Source: Arthrobacter burdickii
GTDB taxonomy: Bacteria > Actinomycetota > Actinomycetes > Actinomycetales > Micrococcaceae
DNA length: 64,000 bases
Assembly: GCF_030433645.1 (NCBI RefSeq)
Contig: NZ_JAROCG010000001.1
Span: 1,116,001-1,180,000 of the forward strand
Direction: 5' to 3'
This document shows, one piece after another, positions 44,304 to 53,159 of the stretch. Every line of letters starts with the position of its first letter. The stretch's first letter is position 1. The notes below the pieces were generated by a model. It was not told where the DNA came from. It worked only from the letters and a program-made list of their open reading frames with translations, and ran no database searches. The position numbers and the translations under genes were made by a program.

Positions 44304-44951
44304 TCAGCGGTCCAGGGTCGTGCAGATGCAGGCCCGGTTGCCCTCGGCGTCGGCCAGCACGGTGAAGGACGGCGCCCGGGTGGCATCGACCACGGTGCCT
44401 CCGGCGGCGACCGCCGCCGCGATGCGGGCGTCCGCCGCGTCGTGCGGCACCCAGAGGTCGATGTGGAATCGCTGCCTCGGCGTCTCGTGCGCGTCGGTGT
44501 GCTGGAACCATAGGAGCGGAACGCGTCCGGAGGGGTCGACGACGTCGTCGCCGTCCACCGCGCCGGAATCGCCTGTCAGCAGCGCCGCCCAGAACGGGCC
44601 GATCGCGGTCGGGTCGGCGGTGTCGAGGGCGAGCTCGACGACGGCGGGAGCCGCGGGGTCGGCGGCGATGCCGTGCGCGGAGGCGAGTTCGCTGATCGCC
44701 CTGGCCAGCCGGACGTCGCGCTCCGTGATGCCGGACGCATCATGGCTGAGGAGCTTCACGTCGACGTGCGGGTAGGTCAGCACGACGTCGGGGTGGTGGT
44801 CCATCTCCTCGGCGAGCTCGCCGATGGCCGCGACGAGGGCGAGGCCGGTGGAGAAGTTCCCGGTCAGGAAGCGGGCGTGGAGCGCCCGGGCCAGCTTCCG
44901 CCAGTCGCGCAGATCGGCGTCGAGGATCTGGCGGGTGCCGAGGATAGTCAT
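44304..44951 (-). CDS. Pterin-4a-carbinolamine dehydratase fused to a VOC domain
   Basis: 215 residues. Residues 1-98 are a DCoH/PCD domain: EMDHHPDVVLTYPHVDVKLLSHD carries the His-His and His of the active site, and the end is ITERDVRLARAISELA. Residues 105-215 are a glyoxalase/VOC domain ending ADAEGNRACICT. The first domain would recycle 4a-hydroxytetrahydrobiopterin; the second may bind a metal or small ligand, but its catalytic set is incomplete. The fusion occurs in other actinobacteria. It starts at ATG 44951 and probably shares a transcript with the flavin monooxygenase. Confidence 0.8.
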   Translation of the reverse strand: MTILGTRQILDADLRDWRKLARALHARFLTGNFSTGLALVAAIGELAEEMDHHPDVVLTYPHVDVKLLSHDASGITERDVRLARAISELASAHGIAADPAAPAVVELALDTADPTAIGPFWAALLTGDSGAVDGDDVVDPSGRVPLLWFQHTDAHETPRQRFHIDLWVPHDAADARIAAAVAAGGTVVDATRAPSFTVLADAEGNRACICTTLDR

Positions 44952-45137
44952 GCGGCCAGTATGGCCCCGTCGGAGAGGCAGGAGAAGGTCTCCCGCCCGC
45001 GCGGTCGGCGGCCGAGGGGGCTGTGATTTGACTCTCAGTCCCCTACGGTTCAGGGTTTTATGTCTGTCATATCCGTCTTTACCCACGCAACCGCCGCTGC
45101 CTTCCTGCCCCGCGGCTGCGGAAGGAACACCTCCCCC

Positions 45138-46616
45138 ATGTCTGATCCCGTTCTCTCGGCGCCGGCCTCGACCCGCGCCACCGGCCATTCCAGCTCCTCG
45201 CCCCACCTGACCCGGGCGCTGAGCAACCGCCACATCCAGTTGCTCGCCATCGGCGGTGCCATCGGCACCGGCCTCTTCATGGGCTCGGGCAAGACCATCT
45301 CGCTTGCCGGTCCCTCCGTGATCTTCGTCTACATGATCATCGGGTTCATGCTCTTCTTCGTCATGCGGGCCATGGGGGAGATCCTGCTGTCCAACCTCGA
45401 GTACAAGTCCTTCAGCGACTTCGCGGGAGACCTGCTCGGCCCCTGGGCCGGGTTCTTCACCGGGTGGTCCTACTGGTTCTTCTGGGTCGTGACGGGCGTC
45501 GCCGACATCGTCGCGATCTCCGGTTACGTGGACATCCTCGCGCCCGGGACCCCGCTGTGGATCCCGGCGCTGGCCACCCCGGTGGTGCTCCTGCTCCTGA
45601 ACCTGCCCACGGTGAAGGCCTTCGGCGAGGCCGAGTTCTGGTTCGCCATCATCAAGGTCGTGGCCATCCTGGCCCTGATCGCCACCGGCATCGTCATGAT
45701 CGCCACGCACTTCACCTCTCCCGCAGGGCAGGTCGCGAACCTCGCCAACATCTGGAACGACGGCGGCATGTTCCCGCACGGGCTGTTCGGCTTCATCCTC
45801 GGCTTCCAGATCGCGATCTTCGCGTTCGCCGGCATCGAGCTGGTCGGCACCGCCGCCGCCGAGACGAAGGACCCCGAGAAGACGCTTCCCCGCGCCGTGA
45901 ACTCCATCCCCATCCGTGTGCTGCTCTTCTACGTCGGAGCGCTCACCGTCATCATGGCGGTCAACCCCTGGCGGACCATCGATCCCGCGAACAGCCCCTT
46001 CATCGGCATGTTCACCCTTGCCGGGCTCGGTATCGCTGCCGTCGTCGTCAACCTGGTGGTGCTGACCTCCGCCGCCTCGAGCGCGAACTCCGGCATCTAC
46101 TCGACGTCGCGCATGGTGTTCGGACTGGCACAGGACGGCAACGCCCCGAAGTCCTTCGGCACGCTCAGCCGCCGCCAGGTGCCGCAGAACGCACTGCTGT
46201 TCTCCTGCATCTTCCTGCTCGCCGGGCTGATCCTGCTCTACTCGGGCGACTCCGTGATCGGCGCTTTCACGGTTGTCACCTCGGTGGCCTCGGTCCTGAC
46301 CATGTTCGTCTGGTCCATGATCCTCATCAGCTACCTGGCGTTCCGCCGCCGCCGTCCGGAGCTGCACGAGGCATCGGCGTTCAAGATGCCCGGATCCGCG
46401 TTCATGCCGTACGTGGTCCTGGCCTTCTTCCTGTTCATGCTCGTCGCGCTCGGGCAGGCCGAGGACACCCGGCTGGCGCTCTTCGTCACGCCGGTGTGGT
46501 TCCTCCTGCTCGGAGCGGCCTGGTACGCCAACCGGAAGACGCCGCTGCAGCAGGCCCGCATCGAGGAGCACAAGGCCACCGTGCAGACCGAGCAGGCGGC
46601 CCGCGCAGGCCGCTAG
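45138..46616 (+). CDS. cycA: Amino acid permease, CycA-like (APC family)
   Basis: About 492 residues with 12 helices. LLAIGGAIGTGLFMGSGKTI is the conserved first helix, EYKSFSDFAGDLLGPWAGFFTGWSYWF and GFQIAIFAFAGIELVGTAAAE follow, and SRMVFGLAQDGNAPKSF lies in the eighth-helix loop. It resembles the D-serine/D-alanine/glycine transporter CycA, which is proton-coupled. ATG 45138 gives the usual N-terminus and has AAGGA upstream; an ATG at 45060 would add 26 unusual residues. A hairpin terminator follows. Confidence 0.86.
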   Translation: MSDPVLSAPASTRATGHSSSSPHLTRALSNRHIQLLAIGGAIGTGLFMGSGKTISLAGPSVIFVYMIIGFMLFFVMRAMGEILLSNLEYKSFSDFAGDLLGPWAGFFTGWSYWFFWVVTGVADIVAISGYVDILAPGTPLWIPALATPVVLLLLNLPTVKAFGEAEFWFAIIKVVAILALIATGIVMIATHFTSPAGQVANLANIWNDGGMFPHGLFGFILGFQIAIFAFAGIELVGTAAAETKDPEKTLPRAVNSIPIRVLLFYVGALTVIMAVNPWRTIDPANSPFIGMFTLAGLGIAAVVVNLVVLTSAASSANSGIYSTSRMVFGLAQDGNAPKSFGTLSRRQVPQNALLFSCIFLLAGLILLYSGDSVIGAFTVVTSVASVLTMFVWSMILISYLAFRRRRPELHEASAFKMPGSAFMPYVVLAFFLFMLVALGQAEDTRLALFVTPVWFLLLGAAWYANRKTPLQQARIEEHKATVQTEQAARAGR

Positions 46617-46617
46617 A

Positions 46618-46662
46618 TCCCGGAACGCCGGCCCGGAACGCTGCTCCGGAACATTGTTCCGG
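46618..46662. repeat. Three CCGGAAC units ending in a perfect palindrome
   Basis: CCCGGAACG at about 46619, CCCGGAACG at 46632 and CTCCGGAACA at 46645 follow each other at about 13-base spacing. The last forms the 17-base palindrome CCGGAACATTGTTCCGG (46646-46662). It lies right after the cycA stop. Confidence 0.5.
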
Positions 46663-46680
46663 AAGACCCGCGCCAAAACA

Positions 46681-46712
46681 CCGAAGGACCGTCCCCCGGG
46701 GCGGTCCTTCGG
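46681..46712 (+). terminator. Terminator after cycA
   Basis: Stem CCGAAGGACCG (46681-46691) with CGGTCCTTCGG (46702-46712), ten-base loop. Weak T-run. Confidence 0.65.
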
Positions 46713-46780
46713 CGTCCTCCCGGAGTGCGGAGCGGCGGGACGTCGACGGTGTGCCCAGGTACGGATGCCATACTGCACCG

Positions 46781-48295
46781 ATGGCCAAGAACAGGACTCC
46801 TCCCGGCCGCGGCGTCCTCGCCGCCCGCGTCGACGACGACCTGAAGGAGCGGCTCCGCGCCGCGGTGGTCCATCCCCACCTCCTTTTCGCGGGCAAGGCA
46901 GCCCTCGCGGCCGCGCTCGCCTGGACCTTCGCGCTCGCCATCCCGGGGGAGGCTTCCCGGTATCCGTACTACGCCCCGCTGGGTGCACTGCTCGCGCTGT
47001 ATCCGACCGTCGCGGGAACGCTCAGGTCGGGGCTGCAGACGGTGGCCGGTCTCACCATCGGGATCATCCTGGCCCACATCGCCGTGTGGGCGGGGGACCC
47101 GAACTGGCTGACGATCGCCTTCGTCGTCGGCGTGGGCGTACTCCTCGCAGGCGCCCTGCGGAGGACGGCGGGCGGCGGCTCCGGGATCGCGTCCGCCGGG
47201 CTGTTCGTCCTGGTTATCGGCAACGACGACCTGGGGTACTCAATGGGGTACTTCGTCCAGACCGTCGTGGGCGTGGGCGTGGGTCTTGCCGTCAGCGCGC
47301 TGATCCTGCCGCCGCTGAACCTGGACGACGCCGTGGGGCAGGTGAGCCGGCTCCGCAGGACGGCGTCCCGCCAGCTCCAGGAGATGGGCGTGGCGCTCGA
47401 GGAGGACTGGGCGGCGGATGATCCGCGCTGGCCCCAGCGGCGGGACGACCTCACCGCCACGGTACGGAATGCCCGGGAGGCCCTGCAGTACGCGGACGAG
47501 AGCAGGAAGGGCAACGTCCGGCGGCGCTTCCATCCGCACGACGCGGACCGCGACCACCGGCACGTCGAGGTCCTCGAAGCCGTCGCGACCCACACGCTGA
47601 ACATCACCAACATGCTGCAGGACGCGCTCCATGGAACGTCCCGCGAGCAGCCCCTGCCCGCCGCGGTCCGGCAGCCCCTGCAGCAGGCCTTCACCGCCGT
47701 CGGCGACGTCCTGGACCTGTGGACGGTGGAGGAGGACGACGCCGGGACGCTGCGGGTGGCCGAGCGGAGCCTGAAGGCACTCGAAATTGCTGCGTACGAG
47801 TCCTCGTCGAAGGACGTCCCCTTCGGCGCCGCGGCCGCGATCGGCATGAACCTGCACCGCATCCTGCAGGCCGTTCGGCAGGAGCAGGAGCAGGAGCAGG
47901 ACATCGAGCAGGAAACAGGCCGGGCGGCTAGCTGCACTGCCCAGGGACACGGCGAGGGGCACCCCGAAGAGTGCCCCTCGCTACTGCGTGGAACTTCCTG
48001 CGTGAAATCCGCTCAGGTCAGGTCGCGGGTCTTCGCGAACCGGTCGATCGCCTTCTGCGTGGAACGGTTGGTGAGAACCTGGATGGTGGTGCTCACCACA
48101 CCCGAGACGATCGCGAACACCAGGGCCGAGCGCAGGGTGTTCTCCAGCCCGTCCTTGCTCTTCGGTGGTGCTTCACCCGTGATCTTCTCCCACAGGAAGT
48201 CGACGAGCTTGGTCCCCACGAAGCCGGCGCCGACGCTCATGCCCGCGCCGAGCAGCTTGAACAGTACGTTCATGTCTCTCCTTCTGGTCCGGTAG
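46781..48295 (+). CDS. FUSC-type membrane protein (aromatic acid exporter-like), 3' end suspect
   Basis: Open for 504 residues. Residues 35-175 hold six or so helices of an FUSC/ArAE-type domain (LFAGKAALAAALAWTFALA, PLGALLALYPTVAGTLRSGL, LNLDDAVGQV). A long cytoplasmic helical part with coiled-coil character follows to about residue 385, ending QEQEQEQD. Beyond that, the frame runs through a perfect terminator hairpin (47953-47982) and then antisense across the whole DUF4235 gene. A TAG lies at 47929-47931 in another frame, so the natural end is probably near 47930 and a one-base shift in the CAGGAG repeat is suspected. CATACT ten bases upstream suggests a leaderless start. Confidence 0.7.
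   Translation: MAKNRTPPGRGVLAARVDDDLKERLRAAVVHPHLLFAGKAALAAALAWTFALAIPGEASRYPYYAPLGALLALYPTVAGTLRSGLQTVAGLTIGIILAHIAVWAGDPNWLTIAFVVGVGVLLAGALRRTAGGGSGIASAGLFVLVIGNDDLGYSMGYFVQTVVGVGVGLAVSALILPPLNLDDAVGQVSRLRRTASRQLQEMGVALEEDWAADDPRWPQRRDDLTATVRNAREALQYADESRKGNVRRRFHPHDADRDHRHVEVLEAVATHTLNITNMLQDALHGTSREQPLPAAVRQPLQQAFTAVGDVLDLWTVEEDDAGTLRVAERSLKALEIAAYESSSKDVPFGAAAAIGMNLHRILQAVRQEQEQEQDIEQETGRAASCTAQGHGEGHPEECPSLLRGTSCVKSAQVRSRVFANRSIAFCVERLVRTWMVVLTTPETIANTRAERRVFSSPSLLFGGASPVIFSHRKSTSLVPTKPAPTLMPAPSSLNSTFMSLLLVR
47953..47982. terminator. Bidirectional terminator between FUSC gene and DUF4235 gene
   Basis: Perfect 11-bp stem GCGAGGGGCAC (47953-47963) with 47972-47982, loop CCCGAAGA. It lies between two convergent genes, just beyond the DUF4235 stop at 48013, yet inside the open frame of the FUSC protein. 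Confidence 0.7.
48013..48273 (-). CDS. DUF4235 small membrane protein
   Basis: 86 residues. It begins MNVLFKLLGAGMSVGAGFVG, has LVDFLWEKITGEAPP and a second helix SALVFAIVSGVVSTTIQVL, the layout of DUF4235. The function is unknown. AAGGAGA precedes the ATG. The open frame of the convergent FUSC gene overlaps all of it, but codon use here is typical, so this gene is the real one. Confidence 0.85.
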   Translation of the reverse strand: MNVLFKLLGAGMSVGAGFVGTKLVDFLWEKITGEAPPKSKDGLENTLRSALVFAIVSGVVSTTIQVLTNRSTQKAIDRFAKTRDLT

Positions 48296-48619
48296 TCCTC
48301 CGCCTAGCCTAGCCGCGGCGGGCGGCCCCCGGCACAGGAAGATGCACGCACGGACCCGGACCCTGCATGAGGCGGGCGGGCGCGCAACCACCTGCCGGGC
48401 TTCCCCTGCGGTGTAGGATCGGTAACGCTCAACCAACAAACGACAGGGGAGCGCCGATCCGCAGCATGCTGCGGGAACGGGCGCTGAGAGTGCGGACCGC
48501 CGCAGACCCTCGAACCTGATCCGGCTAGTACCGGCGAAGGGAGTCGAGTTCTCAGAGTGCACGGAAACTGCTCCGGCAGCCCCGCCACCCTCCCCTCCTG
48601 TACCTCAGGAGGAAACACC
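48296..48619. other. Intergenic region holding the TPP riboswitch
   Basis: No protein gene. The first 145 bases show nothing notable; the TPP riboswitch lies at 48441-48546, and AGGAGGA at 48607-48613 is the ribosome binding site of the next gene. Confidence 0.7.
48441..48546 (+). ncRNA. TPP riboswitch (THI element)
   Basis: All landmarks are present in order: CGAC...GTCG closing helix, AGGGGAGC, the GCTGAGAGTGCGG box, GACCCTCGAACCTGATCCGG and TACCGGCGAAGGGAG. It binds thiamine pyrophosphate. It sits 73 bases before the ykoE-like gene, whose ribosome binding site it could hide when thiamine is plentiful. Confidence 0.95.
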
Positions 48620-49228
48620 ATGGCATCATCAACCGCCCTCAAGGGCACCTCTCCCCGCACCCGCCAATGGCGCGTCGTCGACATCGTGGTGGCCTCGGTC
48701 ATCGCGGTCGCCGTCGGCGTCCTGTTCTTCGCATGGTCCGCGGGGTACTCGGGCATCAGCCTGCTCACGGCGGGCTTCCCGCCCCTGGCCGGGCTGTACT
48801 CCGGCGGCTGGCTCATCGCGGGGGTCCTCGGCGGGCTCATCATCCGCAAGCCGGGAGCAGCACTCTACTGCGAGGTCCTCGCCGCCGCGGTATCGGCCCT
48901 CATCGGAACGCAGTTCGGCCTGAGCGTGCTGCTCTCCGGAGCCATCCAGGGGCTCGGTGCCGAGCTCGTCTTCCTGCTCTTCCTGTACCGGAAGTGGAAC
49001 CTGCCCGTGGCGCTGTTCGCCGGTCTCGGTGCCGGCCTCGCGCTCGCGATCAGTGAGAACATCCTCTACAACGCGCTGTGGACGTTCGAGTTCAAGCTCC
49101 TGTACACGGTGTTCGCATCCATCTCCGGCATCGTCATCGCCGGGCTGCTGTCCTGGCTCGCCATGCGGGGCCTCGCCAGGACGGGCGTGCTGTCCTCGTT
49201 CGCTGCGGGCCGCACGGCGGACGAGTGA
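48620..49228 (+). CDS. ykoE: ECF transporter substrate-binding membrane subunit, YkoE family
   Basis: 202 residues with about six helices. WRVVDIVVASVIAVAVGVLF and LAGLYSGGWLIAGVLGGLIIRKPGAAL are characteristic of YkoE, the S component for hydroxymethylpyrimidine or a related thiamine precursor. The TPP riboswitch directly upstream confirms the link to thiamine. ATG 48620 is set by AGGAGGA seven bases upstream. The next gene starts inside its stop (GTGA). Confidence 0.92.
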   Translation: MASSTALKGTSPRTRQWRVVDIVVASVIAVAVGVLFFAWSAGYSGISLLTAGFPPLAGLYSGGWLIAGVLGGLIIRKPGAALYCEVLAAAVSALIGTQFGLSVLLSGAIQGLGAELVFLLFLYRKWNLPVALFAGLGAGLALAISENILYNALWTFEFKLLYTVFASISGIVIAGLLSWLAMRGLARTGVLSSFAAGRTADE

Positions 49229-50712
49229 CACCAGCGCAGTCCCCGTCCACGGGAGCCGTCCACGTTCGCGCCCGGGGATGGGGCTGGCGCCACGCCGGCC
49301 GGAAGTCCTTCGCCGCACGCCGGCTCGATCTCGACATCTCTCCGGGGGAGCGGGTCCTGCTCCTCGGGGCCTCCGGCGCGGGCAAGTCCACGGTGCTCTC
49401 CGGCCTGGCCGGGCTGCTCGGCACCGACGACGAGGGCGAGCAGGAGGGTGAGCTCCTGCTCGACGGCGCGCAGCCGGCCGCTGCCCGGGGACGAGCCGGG
49501 CTCGTCCTCCAGGACCCCGAGACGCAGGTGGTCCTCGCCCGTGTGGGTGACGAGGTGGCCTTCGGGGCCGAGAACCTGTCGGTGCCGCGCGAGGAGATCT
49601 GGCTGCGCGTGGGTCGGGCGCTCGACGACGTCGGCCTCGACCTCCCCCTCGATCACCCCACGACGGCGCTCTCCGGGGGCCAGAAGCAGCGGCTCGCGCT
49701 CGCGTCCGTCCTCGCGATGGAACCCGGCCTGCTCCTGCTCGACGAGCCCACCGCGAACCTCGATCCCGACGGAGTCCTCGAGGTCCGCGACGCCGTCGTC
49801 CGCGTCCTCGAGCGCACCGGGGCCACGCTCGTCGTCGTCGAGCACCGCGTGGCGGTGTGGGCCGACGTCGTCGACCGCGTGGTCGTGCTCGACGCCGCTG
49901 GAGGGGTGCTGGCCGACGGGCCGCCGGCGAGCGTGCTCGCCGAGGGCTCGACCCGTGACCGACTGGCCGCCGCAGGTGTCTGGGTCCCGGGGTGGCAGCC
50001 GGTCGTGGGCGGACCGCCCCCCGCCGGCGGAGGCGAGGCCCTGCTGTCGGCCTCCGGACTGACGGTCGCCCGCACGAGGCGGGGACCGGCCGTCGTCGAG
50101 GACCTCGACACCGAGGTGCGCGCAGCCGGGGCGCTGAGCATCACCGGTCCGAACGGGGCCGGGAAGTCGACCGCCGCCCTGACGCTCGGTGCCCTGCTCC
50201 GCCCGCGCGCGGGACGGCTCGAGGCGTCGGCGGCCCTGGCCGGGACCGCCGGCGGCGACCCGTTCCGCTGGCGATCGTCGGAACTGGTCCAGCGCATCGG
50301 GACGGTCTTCCAGGAGCCCGAGCACCAGTTCCTCACCGGGACCGTCGCCGACGAACTGGAGTTCGGGCCGCGGCGTGTGAGCGGGGTCCAGGACATGCAG
50401 CGCACGGACGTCGCCGAGCGCCTCCGCCTCACCCACCTGCTGAAGGCCAATCCCTTCACACTGTCCGGCGGGGAGAAGCGGCGCCTGTCCGTTGCGACCA
50501 TGCTCGCGACCGCCCCGCGCATCCTCATCCTCGACGAGCCGACGTTCGGGCAGGACGCCGGGACATGGGCCGAACTCGTCACCCTGCTGCGCGAACTGAT
50601 CCACGAGGGCGTCTCCGTCCTCTCCGTCACGCACGATGCCGACTTCATCGCGGCACTGGGCGGCGCCACCCTGCACATCTCCGGCGGAGAGGGACGGCTG
50701 GTGACCCGATGA
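49225..50712 (+). CDS. ykoD: ECF transporter double ATPase, YkoD type
   Basis: 495 residues with two ABC ATPase domains in one chain. The first (about 15-235) has LLGASGAGKSTVLSG, ALSGGQKQRL and LLLLDEPTANLD. The second (about 275-490) has ITGPNGAGKSTAALT, LSGGEKRRLSV and ILILDEPTFGQD. It powers the YkoE/YkoC pair. GTG 49225 overlaps the ykoE stop. Confidence 0.92.
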   Translation: MTPAQSPSTGAVHVRARGWGWRHAGRKSFAARRLDLDISPGERVLLLGASGAGKSTVLSGLAGLLGTDDEGEQEGELLLDGAQPAAARGRAGLVLQDPETQVVLARVGDEVAFGAENLSVPREEIWLRVGRALDDVGLDLPLDHPTTALSGGQKQRLALASVLAMEPGLLLLDEPTANLDPDGVLEVRDAVVRVLERTGATLVVVEHRVAVWADVVDRVVVLDAAGGVLADGPPASVLAEGSTRDRLAAAGVWVPGWQPVVGGPPPAGGGEALLSASGLTVARTRRGPAVVEDLDTEVRAAGALSITGPNGAGKSTAALTLGALLRPRAGRLEASAALAGTAGGDPFRWRSSELVQRIGTVFQEPEHQFLTGTVADELEFGPRRVSGVQDMQRTDVAERLRLTHLLKANPFTLSGGEKRRLSVATMLATAPRILILDEPTFGQDAGTWAELVTLLRELIHEGVSVLSVTHDADFIAALGGATLHISGGEGRLVTR

Positions 50713-51506
50713 GCACCGACTACCTGACCCCGGTGCTGACCGGGAAGACGCTGCTGCGCGCCAATCCCGTGTCCAAGCTGTTCGCCGCCACCGTCGTCAC
50801 GCTCGCCCTGATGGCGAGCATCGACTGGGTGAGCGCCGCGGTGGTCCTCGCCTGCGAACTCGCGCTGATGCCCCTCCTGGGCATCAGCGCGGTGGGACTG
50901 GCACGGCGGATCTGGCCGCTGCTGATCGCCGCGGCGATCGGCGCCTACGGAACCGCCCTGCTGGCAGAGAAGACGGGGCGCGTCCTGCTCGACGTCGGGC
51001 CGCTCCTCTTCACGGAGGGGTCGGTGGCGGCCGGCATCGCCGTCGGGCTGAGGGGACTGGCGCTCGCGCTCCCGGGCATCTTCCTCCTGCTCACCACGGA
51101 CCCCACGGACCTCGCCGACGCGCTCGCGCAGAAGCTGCACCTGCCGCACCGCTTCGTCCTGGGGGCGCTGGCGTCGCTGCGCCTGGTCGGCCTCCTGGTG
51201 GAGGAGTGGGAGGCCCTCGGGCTGGCCCGGCACGCCCGGGGCATCGGCTCGGACGGCTCGATCATCGCGCGGACCCGCAACCTGCTGGGGCAGTCCTTCG
51301 GGCTGATCGTGCAGGCCATCCGGCGGGCCACCCGGCTGGCGACGGCGATGGAGGCCCGCGGCTTCGGCGGAGGACCGCGCACGTGGGCGCGCGAGAGCAC
51401 CCTGGCGCCGCTCGACGCCGCTGTCGCCGTCGTCGGTCTCCTGATCGCCGGAGGTGCAGTGACGGCGGCCGTCCTGGCCGGGACCTGGAACTTCATCCTG
51501 TCCTGA
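50709..51506 (+). CDS. ykoC: ECF transporter transmembrane T component, YkoC type
   Basis: 265 residues with about five helices. The coupling-helix motifs EALGLARHARGIG and RLATAMEARGFGGG (the Ala-Arg-Gly pairs) are the signature of EcfT/CbiQ proteins and dock the two ATPase domains. ATG 50709 overlaps the ykoD stop. The unit ends at a strong terminator. Confidence 0.92.
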   Translation: MSTDYLTPVLTGKTLLRANPVSKLFAATVVTLALMASIDWVSAAVVLACELALMPLLGISAVGLARRIWPLLIAAAIGAYGTALLAEKTGRVLLDVGPLLFTEGSVAAGIAVGLRGLALALPGIFLLLTTDPTDLADALAQKLHLPHRFVLGALASLRLVGLLVEEWEALGLARHARGIGSDGSIIARTRNLLGQSFGLIVQAIRRATRLATAMEARGFGGGPRTWARESTLAPLDAAVAVVGLLIAGGAVTAAVLAGTWNFILS

Positions 51507-51577
51507 CCCGGACGACCGCCGTCGTGGCAGGACACTGCGCGCGGAGCGCCGCCCTCGACCGAACGGCGGGAGAAATG

Positions 51578-51613
51578 CCACAGGGGCTCCGCGTGTGCGG
51601 AGCCCCTGTGGTT
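51578..51613. terminator. Bidirectional terminator between ykoEDC and the SAM-regulated ABC operon
   Basis: Perfect 15-bp stem CCACAGGGGCTCCGC (51578-51592) with 51597-51611, loop GTGT. It lies between convergent transcription units. Confidence 0.88.
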
Positions 51614-51636
51614 GAGCGGATGATGCGGCAGGACCG

Positions 51637-51664
51637 CTACAGCACGTCCGCTACAGCACGTCCG
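51637..51664. repeat. 14-bp tandem duplication at the end of the ABC ATPase gene
   Basis: CTACAGCACGTCCG occurs twice in succession (51637-51650 and 51651-51664). On the minus strand each copy encodes S/D-V-L and a TAG stop, so the gene's last codons and stop are duplicated. Confidence 0.85.
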
Positions 51665-52388
51665 AGAGGAACGACTTCAGCCGCGGCGTCTGCGGGTTGT
51701 CGAAGACCGCGGCCGGGGGACCGGATTCGACGACGACGCCGCCGTCCATGAACGTCACGGTGTCCGAGACGTTGCGCGAGAAGCCCATCTCGTGGGTGAC
51801 GACGACCATGGTCATGCCCGCCGTAGCGAGGTCCGCCATGAGTGCGAGGACGCCCTTCACGAGCTCCGGGTCCAGTGCGGAGGTCGCCTCGTCGAAGAAC
51901 ATCACCTCGGGGTCCATGGCGAGCGCCCGGGCGATGGCCACCCGCTGCTGCTGGCCGCCGGAGAGGTTCCCGGGCCGTACGTCGGCCTTGTGCTTGAGGC
52001 CCACCAGGTCCAGCTGCGCGAGGGCCTTCTGCCGGGCCTCGTCCGCGGACATCTTCCGGAGCTTGCGCAGTGCGAGGGAGACGTTGTCCACCACGGTCTT
52101 GTGGGGGAAGAGGTTGAACTGCTGGAACACCATGCCGATGCGGCGGCGCAGCTCGTCCGGGTTGTCCATCAGGACGGACCGGCCGTCGAGCAGGATGTCG
52201 CCCTTGTCCGGTTCGATCAGGCGGTTCAGCACGCGCAGGAGCGTGGACTTGCCGGACCCGGAGGGGCCGATGACCGACGCCGTCGTGCCCCGCTCCACGT
52301 GCAGGTCGATGCCGCGCAGCACGTGGTTGGAGCCGAAGGAGAGGTGGAGGTCCCTGCCGGTCAGGGTCCCCGATTCGAGAGTCTTCAT
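51651..52388 (-). CDS. Amino acid ABC importer ATPase (GlnQ type)
   Basis: 245 residues: Walker [16 protein letters not shown]-loop FQQFNLFPH, signature [16 protein letters not shown], Walker [15 protein letters not shown] and H-loop VVTHEMGF. This is the polar amino acid transporter ATPase type. It is the last gene of a three-gene unit (binding protein, permease, ATPase) behind a SAM-IV-like riboswitch, which points to methionine, cystine or another sulfur amino acid as cargo. Confidence 0.9.
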   Translation of the reverse strand: MKTLESGTLTGRDLHLSFGSNHVLRGIDLHVERGTTASVIGPSGSGKSTLLRVLNRLIEPDKGDILLDGRSVLMDNPDELRRRIGMVFQQFNLFPHKTVVDNVSLALRKLRKMSADEARQKALAQLDLVGLKHKADVRPGNLSGGQQQRVAIARALAMDPEVMFFDEATSALDPELVKGVLALMADLATAGMTMVVVTHEMGFSRNVSDTVTFMDGGVVVESGPPAAVFDNPQTPRLKSFLSDVL

Positions 52389-53149
52389 GCCTTCGCTCCT
52401 TCGCCGATCTTCGCGGCCAGTTCATCGGGCTCGGGCTTCTCCCGCTTGCCGACCCGCAGCCGGTTGTCGATGTAGTTGACCAGGTGCGTCAGCGGGATGG
52501 TCAGGCACAGGTACAGTGCTGCCGCCGCGATCAGCGGCGACAGGTTGCCCGTGGTGCTCGCGGAGTCGTTGCCGATCCGGAACAGTTCACGCTCGCTGGC
52601 GAGCAGCCCGAGGAAGTAGATCAGCGAGGACTCCTTGATCAGCGCGATGAACTGGTTCACCAGGGCGGGCAGCACGCGCCGCACGCCCTGGGGAACCACG
52701 ACGAGCTGCATGGAGGAGCGGTAGCTGAAGCCCAGCGCGCGGGAGGCCTCCAGCTGCCCCTTCTCCACGCTCTGGATGCCGGAGCGGAAGATCTCACCGA
52801 TGTACGCGGCGGCCATCAGTGACAGGGCGAGGATGCCCATCGGGAAGGGACTGGTGCTGCCGGTGACCTGGCGGTAGATCGGGCTGAGGCCGATGCCGAT
52901 GAGCAGGATGATCACCACGGCAGGCACTCCACGGAAGATGTCTGTGTAGATGCGCGCCACCCAGCGGAGCAGCCGATTGCGGGAGATCCCCAGGATCGCG
53001 AGGACCATGCCGAGGACCGTCCCGATGATGCCGGAGGACAGGGCGAGGATCAGGGTGTTCCGCAGTCCGACCGCCAGGAGTTCGGGCAGGACCGCAGCCA
53101 TTGCCTCCCAGTCGAAGAAGGTCTGCGAGAGCTGGTCAAGGGCATTCAT
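52385..53149 (-). CDS. Amino acid ABC importer permease (PAAT type)
   Basis: 254 residues, HisM/TcyB-like permease with about five helices. [21 protein letters not shown] is the family N-terminal helix, [15 protein letters not shown] follows, and the EAA loop is [20 protein letters not shown]. There is a charged C-terminal tail. Its stop overlaps the ATPase start (ATGA). A single permease type would form a homodimer. Confidence 0.9.
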   Translation of the reverse strand: MNALDQLSQTFFDWEAMAAVLPELLAVGLRNTLILALSSGIIGTVLGMVLAILGISRNRLLRWVARIYTDIFRGVPAVVIILLIGIGLSPIYRQVTGSTSPFPMGILALSLMAAAYIGEIFRSGIQSVEKGQLEASRALGFSYRSSMQLVVVPQGVRRVLPALVNQFIALIKESSLIYFLGLLASERELFRIGNDSASTTGNLSPLIAAAALYLCLTIPLTHLVNYIDNRLRVGKREKPEPDELAAKIGEGAKA

Positions 53150-53159
53150 GCAGGGACCG

